34,863 nt of DNA from Microcaldota archaeon. Its GTDB lineage: Archaea > Micrarchaeota > Micrarchaeia > Micrarchaeales > CABMGC01. Each line of letters opens with the position of its first letter. Position 1 is the stretch's first letter. The position numbers and the translations under genes are program-made. The stretch is taken from assembly GCA_021792235.1 (NCBI GenBank), contig JAJYVC010000004.1, positions 1 to 34,863 of the forward strand. Direction: 5' to 3'. The notes beneath the pieces are model-generated. The model was not told the DNA's origin, searched no databases, and saw nothing but the letters and a program-made list of their open reading frames with translations. This document shows, one piece after another, positions 23,301 through 30,616 of this stretch.

Positions 23301-24047
23301 CTAATTTAAGGATATTCCACCAGAATCTATTTTGTAAGACTTTATTCCGCCGTCCATCTTGCTGCATCTCATCTTCTTTATCTCCAGTGTCCTAGAAAGG
23401 GTCTCGCCTATTGCAAGCGATTTAAGCACTACTAGCCCATCGCACACGTATTCACTAACCCCGTCCACGGTAAGTGTATTAGTATCAGAAATCGTATCAG
23501 TTATTATCATATTTGTTGTTCCAAATTCGGATAGCTTATTGAGAGCGAGGTATGTTATCCTCTTCTCAGAGTTGCCTTCATACATTACCCCGTCCTTCAT
23601 CGGTCCAGACCTGCCCAGTATCCTGTCTATCTCATCGTCGAAGGCAAGGGGTATTGCGAATTGGTCTATGTTTATCGCAAATGCGGCAAGACTGTCAAAT
23701 ACTATCCTCTTGGCCCCTATGCGCTCAACTTCCGCCTGCACCGTATCAAAGATTCGTGTTTTCTCCCTGTTTAATGGCACTTTTACTATGGATATCTTAT
23801 TCTCCTTCTCGAACTTAGCAACATCCCACCCAAGCTGTTCGGCCTGCCTCTTCAGCTTCCCATCTTCCATGTCCAGGGATATATAAACGCCGGGTTCTCC
23901 TGCCCGTGCTCCGTTGAACAGATATTGTATGCCAAATAGCGTTTTGCCGGTGCCCGGAGCGCCTACAACAAGCACGTTGAAGCCCCTGGGGAATCCTCCT
24001 TCTACCAGAGAATCAAATTCCTTTATTCCTGTCTCCGCCCTATCCAT
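23301..24047 (-). CDS. KaiC/RecA-superfamily ATPase (single domain)
   Basis: The 248-residue protein starts with the KaiC-type TGIKEFDSLVEGGFPRG, Walker A GAPGTGKT (about 29-36) and Walker B RIVFDSL (about 114-120). The catalytic Glu-Glu usual after Walker A in KaiC (SLEE) reads SLDMED here. Archaeal KaiC-like proteins are signalling ATPases whose partners are often unknown. It is divergent from a second KaiC-like gene and upstream of the V4R-like gene on the same strand. Confidence 0.85.
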   Translation of the reverse strand: MDRAETGIKEFDSLVEGGFPRGFNVLVVGAPGTGKTLFGIQYLFNGARAGEPGVYISLDMEDGKLKRQAEQLGWDVAKFEKENKISIVKVPLNREKTRIFDTVQAEVERIGAKRIVFDSLAAFAINIDQFAIPLAFDDEIDRILGRSGPMKDGVMYEGNSEKRITYLALNKLSEFGTTNMIITDTISDTNTLTVDGVSEYVCDGLVVLKSLAIGETLSRTLEIKKMRCSKMDGGIKSYKIDSGGISLN

Positions 24048-24153
24048 GTGAACACCGATTGCCCGTAAAGCTATGCTATTTAAATATTATAAACTTTGTG
24101 CAGTCGGAGGTATACATATAAATCTGATTGGTTACAAACTATCTGGCGATCTG

Positions 24154-24909
24154 ATGTCAAAATCAGCAGAGGGAGAGGGTTCCGGAGTAAATAGGATAAA
24201 AACGGGAATAGAAGGGCTCGACCGCATCCTCTACGGCGGAATACCGGAGAAGACGCAGAACCTTATAATGGGTCCTGTCGGCAGCGGAAAGTCTCTCATT
24301 GCATTCAATATACTTTACAACAACGCAAGGAATGGGATGCCGTGCACGTTCGTTACCGTTGACCAGACAAAGGAAGACATGATCAGGAACATAAAGAGCG
24401 CTTTTCCTGGGCTGACCGACATAGACGAATTGATAAGTAGCAGGAGGCTGCATGTTGCCGAGGCCAGAGCTGATGACAAGTTCTATACGCGCGAGAATGC
24501 CATGCTCTTCATAGCCGGCATAATAAAGGCGGCAAAGGAGAACAACTCCAGCATGCTCGTGCTTGACTCAATAAGCATAATGCGCGCATTATTCGATGAT
24601 GACAGAGCGTTCACCCGCATGGTCAACTCCATAGCGGAGAATCTGCGCATAATAGGGCTGACGAGCATAATCACAGTAGAGGTGCCAGAAAAAGATGACA
24701 GCGACAAGGTGCCTGGCCTGTATGAGCAATCCATGTTCGATTGGATATTCAGGGTCAATAATGTGGTTAATAATGATACCACAAAGCATTTCGGCAAGGT
24801 CGTCAAGCTCAGGTATTCAAGCTACAGCAGCGCGGAAAGCCAGGTGCAGATAACAGAGAAGGGCATAACTGTAAGTGAAATCAGCACTGGCAAGAACCGC
24901 AAGGACTGA
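24154..24909 (+). CDS. Second KaiC/RecA-superfamily ATPase
   Basis: The 251-residue protein has KTGIEGLDRILYGGIPE, Walker A GPVGSGKS (about 41-48), Walker B MLVLDSI (about 133-139) and a conserved C-terminal KLRYSSYSSAESQVQITEKGI strand block. The catalytic acidic pair position reads TVDQ, so hydrolysis may be weak. The open frame extends upstream to 24073, but that part covers the TATA element CATATAAAT (about 24115-24123), so ATG 24154 is preferred. It is followed by a small unknown gene after 38 bp. Confidence 0.85.
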   Translation: MSKSAEGEGSGVNRIKTGIEGLDRILYGGIPEKTQNLIMGPVGSGKSLIAFNILYNNARNGMPCTFVTVDQTKEDMIRNIKSAFPGLTDIDELISSRRLHVAEARADDKFYTRENAMLFIAGIIKAAKENNSSMLVLDSISIMRALFDDDRAFTRMVNSIAENLRIIGLTSIITVEVPEKDDSDKVPGLYEQSMFDWIFRVNNVVNNDTTKHFGKVVKLRYSSYSSAESQVQITEKGITVSEISTGKNRKD

Positions 24910-24947
24910 TGTGCCTTGCATACCCTGTTGTGGCAAGTTGATGCGTC

Positions 24948-25496
24948 ATGACCACAGAAACAGAAAGCGTGATAGGTACTTTCCTCTATTCCGCAGCGTA
25001 CAAAAACTACAGTCTATACCACCTAATATTTACCACAAAGAGACTCATAATTGCAAATGCTGGGTGGAAAAAGGTTGGTAGAGGCTTCGACTTGGCCAAT
25101 GTGCTGCAGATCATCATATTGCAGATGCCTCCCATAGGGCCAAACACAGCCACGCTGCAGATGCAGATGTGGGCTAATATAAAAAAGGAAAATAAAGGAA
25201 GTACGTGTGTAAACTATAACGATCCCTCTTCAGAAGAGGTCCTCAAGCTGGGCAACATCGCTATGGCCTCCCACAAGATCGTCTCCAAAAGGTACGGCAG
25301 CATAAAACAAATAGAGATAACCGACTATCCCCTCACACAGGATTGCAGAATAAAGCTAAAATACAGGATATTAGGATCAACGACCGTGCTTATACCCGGC
25401 CATTCTCTAAAAGAATTCAAGGAGCTGGCATCAAAAGCAGGGCTTTCCAGCAAGCTTGCTGACAAAAGTACGGGCATCAATGATTATGCAATATGA
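24948..25496 (+). CDS. Hypothetical protein, possible PH-like fold
   Basis: I do not recognise this 182-residue protein with confidence. SLYHLIFTTKRLIIANAGWKK (given in part: LIFTTKRLIIA) is typical of bacterial PH-like domains, where a strand ends in T-x-x-R-L-I-x-A. A second strand-rich part (IKLKYRILGSTTVLIPG) and a final helix follow. There is no signal peptide or membrane segment. It lies 38 bp after the KaiC-like gene on the same strand and may be co-transcribed. Confidence 0.5.
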   Translation: MTTETESVIGTFLYSAAYKNYSLYHLIFTTKRLIIANAGWKKVGRGFDLANVLQIIILQMPPIGPNTATLQMQMWANIKKENKGSTCVNYNDPSSEEVLKLGNIAMASHKIVSKRYGSIKQIEITDYPLTQDCRIKLKYRILGSTTVLIPGHSLKEFKELASKAGLSSKLADKSTGINDYAI

Positions 25497-25506
25497 TCAC
25501 CAAGTC

Positions 25507-25523
25507 TAGCAGCATCACTGCTA
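25507..25523 (+). terminator. Weak terminator-like hairpin
   Basis: TAGCAG-CATCA-CTGCTA forms a perfect 6-bp stem 11 bp after the stop of the PH-like gene. No T-run follows it. The rest of 25497-25674 holds no supported gene; a T5 run just after the tRNA-Ser(UGA) 3' end on the minus strand can terminate that tRNA. Confidence 0.3.
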
Positions 25524-25674
25524 ATGTTCGGTGTACCAAAATCCCAAATAATCAAACCATTTACTTTCAGATGGCTACTGCTCCCGCTGTGCTGACAACT
25601 ACCATAACTGTGCCAGCAAAATGACTTTGTTTAAATGCGTTAGCCTCTTTTCAGGAATTACATACAAAAAGATT

Positions 25675-25796
25675 CGCCAAGGTAGGGATTTGAACCCTAA
25701 CTCCCCGCAAAGGGAACCGGTTTTCTTTTGCATCACGAGATCAGCTCTTGAGGTAAACTCAAGACCGGCGCATTAACCAGATTCTGCAACCTTGGC
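25675..25796 (-). tRNA. tRNA-Ser(UGA) with a 35-nt intron
   Basis: Acceptor GCCAAGG pairs with CCTTGGC, discriminator G73 (Ser; archaeal Leu has A73). The anticodon stem CCGGT/ACCGG, anticodon TGA on the minus strand (plus-strand 25759-25761), a long variable arm and the T arm TAGGG-TTCAAAT-CCCTA are all present. An insert between positions 37 and 38 (25723-25757, 35 nt) is the predicted bulge-helix-bulge intron; the intron segment CTCAAGA can pair with the TCTTGAG containing the anticodon. No CCA is encoded. Mature length is about 87 nt. Confidence 0.9.
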
Positions 25797-25819
25797 ACAG
25801 AGCTCTATTTACAAACTAA

Positions 25820-25830
25820 CTATATAAAGG
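25820..25830. promoter_or_regulatory. Shared TATA box between tRNA-Ser(UGA) and gatC
   Basis: CTATATAAAGG on the plus strand and CCTTTATATAG on the minus strand. The TATATA core centre (25823.5) is 27.5 bp from the tRNA 5' end and would start the gat transcript near 25850, leaving a leader of about 23 nt with the GTGAT ribosome binding site. Confidence 0.55.
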
Positions 25831-25872
25831 TTAATTGAGCCTTTACCTTGCCCCTAATGGTCTGTGATATCT

Positions 25873-26145
25873 ATGGAAAACGAGGATTTTGACAGGCTGC
25901 TGAAGATATGTAGGCTTAGCATGGAAAAGGACGCAAAGGACAAGATTAAGCATGACATAGATGAGATAATAGCGTATTTCAACTCAATAGATGGTGTCGA
26001 ATGCAGCAAATACTCTCCAGCATACCAGCCGATAAGCGTGCCGGCCAGGAAAAGGCCCGATAGGCACGAACCATTCCCAGAACCCGGCAAGCTGCTCAAG
26101 AACTCGAAGATTTACCGTTTCTTTATAGTGGGTCCTAAAATATGA
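25873..26145 (+). CDS. gatC: Asp/Glu-tRNA amidotransferase subunit C
   Basis: This 90-residue subunit stabilises GatA-GatB. It has the usual helical N-terminal half (FDRLLKICRLSMEKDAKDK) and IIAYFNSIDGVE, then an extended C-terminal tail. A GTG at 25864 is in frame, but GTGAT at 25864-25868 is better read as the ribosome binding site for ATG 25873. The stop overlaps the gatA start (ATGA). Confidence 0.88.
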   Translation: MENEDFDRLLKICRLSMEKDAKDKIKHDIDEIIAYFNSIDGVECSKYSPAYQPISVPARKRPDRHEPFPEPGKLLKNSKIYRFFIVGPKI

Positions 26146-27491
26146 AAGCAGGGATAAGGGAGTTTTTAGCTGAGGAGAGGCCTGAAGGGTATTATGAAAA
26201 GTTAATTCGGGATCTCGAGGAGGCAAACGAGAAGCTTCGCATGTTCAGCGTAATAAACAGGGAGCTGAAATCAGGCATGCCCTTCAGCGTTAAAGACAAT
26301 ATCTGCGTTAAGGATGTCGAGTCTACCGCGTCATCCCAGATGCTGTCCGGATACATTCCTCCATTCAATGCAACTGTCGTGGAAAAACTTGACAAAAATG
26401 GGTTCGGATTCATAGGAAAGACGAAGATGGACGAATTCGGCTTCGGTACACTCGGAGTAAATTGCATTGAGCATCCTCTAAATCCATTCGATGAAAGGTA
26501 TGTGACTGGAGGATCGAGTGCGGGTTCTGCGGCAGCCACTGCCGTTCTGAGGCATCACGTTTCAATAGCTGAATCCACCGGAGGCTCAATAGCATGCCCT
26601 TCTGCTTTCTGCGGGGTGGTGGGATTCACTCCGACATATGGCCTGGTGTCAAGGTACGGGCTCATAGATTATGCAAACTCGCTAGATAAGATAGGAATTA
26701 TGGCAAGGAGTGCTTCTGACGCCAGATATGTCTTCGAAATGATAAAAGGCAGTGACAAATACGATACAACGTGCGTAGATCACGAAGTGACCACAGAGGG
26801 CAGGAGGAAACTCATAATAATAGACCAGCTTATAAAGGGCGTGGATGAACGAATAGCCAGCTCCTTTGATAAGACAATGTGCAAGCTTGGAAACCTGGGC
26901 TATGCGATAGAGCATAGGAGCGTTCCGTTCATAGAAAAGGCAATACCAGCCTATTACATAGTTTCCATGGCCGAAGCGTCTACAAACCTTGCAAAATACA
27001 CTGGATTCAAGTACGGATTAAAGGTCAATGACTTCTCAAAGAACTACAATGACTTCTTCACTGAGGCAAGAGGCAATTTCGGAGCTGAAGCTAAAAGAAG
27101 GATAGTAATCGGCACTTTCGTGAGGAGCTCAAGCGTGAAGAGCAGGTATTATGAAAAGGCTCTGAGGATAAGACGCATGCTGATAGACTCACTAAACTCA
27201 ATACTCAAGGAAGGCTTCATAATATCACCTACAATGCCTATAGTGACTCCGAAAGTTGATGAGGCTGAAGCCCTGAGCCCGCTTGAGGAGTATGGTATGG
27301 ACTCCATAACGGTTCCGCCCAACTTTGCAGGTCTGCCGCACGTATCATTCCCCTCAGACTACATTGGAGGCATGCCTGTAGGCACCCAGCTTGTTACAAG
27401 CCACTTCAATGACATGGCTCTGTTCGACTTCGTTGGCAGGTGGGAAGAGGATTTTGAATACAGATTCAAGTACAATGTTGGTGCATTATGA
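26142..27491 (+). CDS. gatA: Asp/Glu-tRNA amidotransferase subunit A (glutamine amidase)
   Basis: The 449-residue amidase-signature enzyme releases ammonia from glutamine for tRNA-dependent transamidation. The Ser-cisSer-Lys triad is visible: Lys in SVKDNI (about 51), the cis-Ser in GGSSAGSAA (about 125) and the nucleophile Ser in STGGSI (about 149). The C-terminal LPHVSFPSD and GMPVGTQL segments are typical. It overlaps gatC and gatB by four bases each (ATGA), so the three are coupled. Length is slightly short for the family. Confidence 0.95.
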   Translation: MKAGIREFLAEERPEGYYEKLIRDLEEANEKLRMFSVINRELKSGMPFSVKDNICVKDVESTASSQMLSGYIPPFNATVVEKLDKNGFGFIGKTKMDEFGFGTLGVNCIEHPLNPFDERYVTGGSSAGSAAATAVLRHHVSIAESTGGSIACPSAFCGVVGFTPTYGLVSRYGLIDYANSLDKIGIMARSASDARYVFEMIKGSDKYDTTCVDHEVTTEGRRKLIIIDQLIKGVDERIASSFDKTMCKLGNLGYAIEHRSVPFIEKAIPAYYIVSMAEASTNLAKYTGFKYGLKVNDFSKNYNDFFTEARGNFGAEAKRRIVIGTFVRSSSVKSRYYEKALRIRRMLIDSLNSILKEGFIISPTMPIVTPKVDEAEALSPLEEYGMDSITVPPNFAGLPHVSFPSDYIGGMPVGTQLVTSHFNDMALFDFVGRWEEDFEYRFKYNVGAL

Positions 27492-28777
27492 GGATAGGAT
27501 TAGAGGTACACGTTGCATTGCCTACAAAGACAAAACTTTTCTGTGGCTGCAGCACAGAGGGAGATGAGCCCAACACTGCGATATGCCCTACATGTCTCGG
27601 ATTCCCTGGATCAAAGCCGATGCTCAATGAAGATGCGCTAAGCGCATCGTTGAGGGTAGCAAAGGCACTGCACTGTCAGATAAACGAGATCACATACTTC
27701 CTAAGAAAGGTCTATTTCTACCCAGATCTGCCAAAGTCATACCAGATAACACAGCTTGAAGGTGCAGTGGGACATGACGGATATGTTGATCTAGGCAGGA
27801 AGAGGATAAGGATACGCAGGGTGCAGCTGGAGGAGGATCCTGCCAAGATAATACGTGAGGAGGAATATTCGTTGCTGGATTTCAATCGGTCTGGCATCCC
27901 GCTCGACGAGATAGTAACCGAACCTGACATAGAAACAGAGGACGACCTAAGGGAATTTGTGAGCGAACTCAGGAGCATACTCTATTATGCAGGAGTGGAC
28001 ATAGACAAGGAGATGAAGGTGGATTTAAACATATCTTTGGGAAACGAAAGGGTGGAGGTCAAGAACGTCACAGGCATAAAGAACCTCATAGATGCAGAGA
28101 GATTCGAGGTAAAGAGGCAATCGAATCTGATTGCGAGCGGGCAGATGATAGCAAAGGAGACACGCTCGTATAACTCTGAGATGCTGTCAACCGTATCCTC
28201 AAGGGAGAAGGAGAGCGACGAGGAATATGGATTTATATATGAACCAGACCTCTCAGCGTATCCAACACTCAAAGACAGCATTCCGGACACCGTGATTGCG
28301 AGCTCAGCGGCAAGGCAACTATCATCAAAGTACGGGATAAACGAAGTCACCTTAAAGGAGCTAGTCATGTTTGACAGGAACGCGCTCAGGCTGATACAGC
28401 ACGGCCTTCGTTGCAGCAAGGCCGGTACAGTGATAAATGCCATAGAGCTCCTGAAGCGGCACAATGGAATAATGATAAGCGACAAAGGATTTGAAAAAAT
28501 GCTCTCATACATGGACAATGGAATGCTCCTCAACGAAGATGCAATCAAGGCGCTCTTGGAAGACCGCGACATCGGTGCGGAAAAGAACGCAGTCAGCGCA
28601 GAGGAGATAGACAATGCGATAAGGGATATAGTGTCCAGTAGGCAGGATCTTGTTAACGAATACAAATCAAACAGCAAGGCATTCAATTTCATAGTGGGGA
28701 TGGTGCTGAAAAAGTACAAAGTAAGTCCAAAATATATCTCAGAAAGGCTGGCAGAGTTTCTAAAAGACAAGGCTTAA
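27488..28777 (+). CDS. gatB: Asp/Glu-tRNA amidotransferase subunit B
   Basis: The 429-residue kinase/amidase-transfer subunit activates Asp- or Glu-tRNA and channels ammonia. GLEVHVALPTKTKLFCGCS with CPTC forms the zinc and N-terminal core, and FYPDLPKSYQITQ is conserved. The usual HIEED motif reads VQLEED. The C-terminal YqeY-type helical tail is present (IDNAIRDIVSSRQDLVNEY). It is about 40 residues shorter than typical bacterial GatB. It starts inside gatA and is followed by aspS after 34 bp. Confidence 0.94.
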   Translation: MRIGLEVHVALPTKTKLFCGCSTEGDEPNTAICPTCLGFPGSKPMLNEDALSASLRVAKALHCQINEITYFLRKVYFYPDLPKSYQITQLEGAVGHDGYVDLGRKRIRIRRVQLEEDPAKIIREEEYSLLDFNRSGIPLDEIVTEPDIETEDDLREFVSELRSILYYAGVDIDKEMKVDLNISLGNERVEVKNVTGIKNLIDAERFEVKRQSNLIASGQMIAKETRSYNSEMLSTVSSREKESDEEYGFIYEPDLSAYPTLKDSIPDTVIASSAARQLSSKYGINEVTLKELVMFDRNALRLIQHGLRCSKAGTVINAIELLKRHNGIMISDKGFEKMLSYMDNGMLLNEDAIKALLEDRDIGAEKNAVSAEEIDNAIRDIVSSRQDLVNEYKSNSKAFNFIVGMVLKKYKVSPKYISERLAEFLKDKA

Positions 28778-28811
28778 ATACTTAGAATGTTCTCCTTTCT
28801 TCTGTTTTTAA

Positions 28812-30590
28812 ATGGAGTTAAATTGCGGCGCCCTTGACGAGAGTCACATAGGAAAGAATGTAACACTTCATGGATGGTGCAGGTACCTGCGTGACCATGG
28901 GGGGAAGCTCTTCATAGATCTTGCAGACATGCACGGCACGACCCAGCTGGTTTTCGAAAAGGAGGCAAAGAAAAAAGCCGACACTCTTGGAAAAGAGTTT
29001 GTGATATCTGCAACGGGCAAAGTGGAAAAACGGGACGCTGACACCGTAGATTCAGCAAATCCGACAGGCAAGGTCGAGCTTTATGTAGAATCATTTGATG
29101 TGATGAGCGATGCGTTAGTCCCTCCATTCGAGCTTATAGAGGAGAAGGAGAAGTTCTTGGCCAACGAGGAATTGAGGCTGAAGTACCGGTATCTAGACCT
29201 GCGAAGGAAAAGCATGGCGAACAACATAATATTCAGGGACAGGCTTACTAAGGCTGTTAGGAAGTTCTTCTGGGAGAACGGTTTCATGGAGCTTGAAACG
29301 CCGTATCTGGTAAGGGACAACTATGAGACTGGATCAAGGACGCTGATAGTCCCTTCAAGGATAGACAAGGGGAAGTTCTATGCGCTTGCTCAATCACCGC
29401 AGATATACAAGCAGATACTGATGGCTTCCGGGTTCGACAAGTACTTCCAGATAGCTCGGTGCTTCAGGGACGAGGACCCGAGGGAGGACAGACAGCCAGA
29501 GCACACCCAGATAGATCTCGAGGTCGCTTTCAAAGATGAGCATTACATACAGGATGTCGTGGAGAGGATGTTTTCCAGGATATTCAAGGACGTGCTTGGG
29601 AAGGACCTAAAGATTCCATTCCCTCACATGAAATACAACGAAGCTGTAATGAGATACGGCAGCGACAAGCCTGATCTCCGCTTCGGCAATGAGATAATAG
29701 ACATAACTAAGGAGCTCAAAGGCACGGAATACAACATACTTAAGCGGGTAATAGAGACAAACGGCACTGTAAAAGCTATATCATTCAGCGCAGGTTTCGA
29801 CGGAGAAAAAGGCAAGCTAGACAAGAACTATATGCTCAAGATGATAGAGCTTGCCAAGCTGCACGGCCTGCGCGGCCTCACATGGCTGTACGTAAATAAC
29901 AACGTCATAGCTTCTGAGCCTCAGAGCATTGCAGACTCGCTGAAAGGATCCGAGGAAGAGATACGCAAGAAGCTGGGAGCCAAGAACGGTGACATAATAA
30001 TAATAGGCGCTGACCTCTCAGAGAGGATCCTGCTGGATGCCCTTGGCAAGCTCAGGAAGGTCATTGGGGAAAAGATCGGAGAATTCAGCTCAGAGCATTC
30101 ATTTCTGTGGATTGACGAGTTCCCTCTGTTCGAGATAAACGAGGTCACCGGAAAGTTAGTGCCTACTCACAATCCATTCACTGCGCCTACTGCACAAACT
30201 CTGAGTTATTTGGACACAAGCCCCGAGAAGGCCCTTGGCAGGCAGTATGATCTTGTCCTGAATGGCAATGAGCTAGGTAGTGGCGCCATAAGGATCAACG
30301 ATCCGAAACTGCAGAGGAAGGTGATGAATCTGTTTGGGATGGACGAAAAGGTTATCGAAAAGAATTTCGGATTCTTCATAGAAGCGCTTTCATATGGCAT
30401 GCCTGTAGAAGGAGGCATGGGTTTAGGCCTTGACAGAATAACTGCCCTTCTGTCAGGCTCGGGCAGCATAAGGGACTTCATTCTCTTCCCAAAGAACAAG
30501 AGGTTTGAGTCTTCTGTAGACATGTCACCGACAGCTATAGACCAGAAGAGGCTGAAGAATGATTATGGCCTTGAATTTAAGGGTATCTGA
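28812..30590 (+). CDS. aspS: Aspartyl-tRNA synthetase, bacterial type
   Basis: The 592-residue enzyme has the bacterial layout: N-terminal OB fold, class II core, a GAD-type insertion (about 290-420) and a C-terminal extension. Diagnostic segments are RYLDLRRKSM, ALAQSPQIYKQILM, ARCFRDEDPREDRQPEHTQID (given in part: CFRDEDPRED, motif 2), GSDKPDLRF and GLGLDRI (motif 3). Archaeal AspRS is about 430 residues and lacks the insertion, so this gene was probably acquired from bacteria. RDHGG at 27-31 matches the non-discriminating bacterial form, which carries His where E. coli has Leu (RDLGS). A TATA-like CTTAAATAC near 28773-28781 may give it its own promoter. Confidence 0.94.
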   Translation: MELNCGALDESHIGKNVTLHGWCRYLRDHGGKLFIDLADMHGTTQLVFEKEAKKKADTLGKEFVISATGKVEKRDADTVDSANPTGKVELYVESFDVMSDALVPPFELIEEKEKFLANEELRLKYRYLDLRRKSMANNIIFRDRLTKAVRKFFWENGFMELETPYLVRDNYETGSRTLIVPSRIDKGKFYALAQSPQIYKQILMASGFDKYFQIARCFRDEDPREDRQPEHTQIDLEVAFKDEHYIQDVVERMFSRIFKDVLGKDLKIPFPHMKYNEAVMRYGSDKPDLRFGNEIIDITKELKGTEYNILKRVIETNGTVKAISFSAGFDGEKGKLDKNYMLKMIELAKLHGLRGLTWLYVNNNVIASEPQSIADSLKGSEEEIRKKLGAKNGDIIIIGADLSERILLDALGKLRKVIGEKIGEFSSEHSFLWIDEFPLFEINEVTGKLVPTHNPFTAPTAQTLSYLDTSPEKALGRQYDLVLNGNELGSGAIRINDPKLQRKVMNLFGMDEKVIEKNFGFFIEALSYGMPVEGGMGLGLDRITALLSGSGSIRDFILFPKNKRFESSVDMSPTAIDQKRLKNDYGLEFKGI

Positions 30591-30616
30591 TAGTTAGCCA
30601 GAGCTGCCTATCTGCT

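Noticed and set aside
25573..25626. 17-codon frame (starts ATGGCTACTGCT) between the PH-like gene and tRNA-Ser
   Set aside because: It is too short, with no clear ribosome binding site or promoter; probably chance.
25675..25796. Reading this tRNA as tRNA-Leu(CAA), since CTCAAGA occurs in the insert
   Set aside because: The CTCAAGA copy is inside the intron; the anticodon stem frames TGA and the discriminator base is G, as in serine tRNAs.
27985..28770. 261-codon minus-strand frame
   Set aside because: It is antisense to gatB, with hydrophobic low-information translation and no ribosome binding site.
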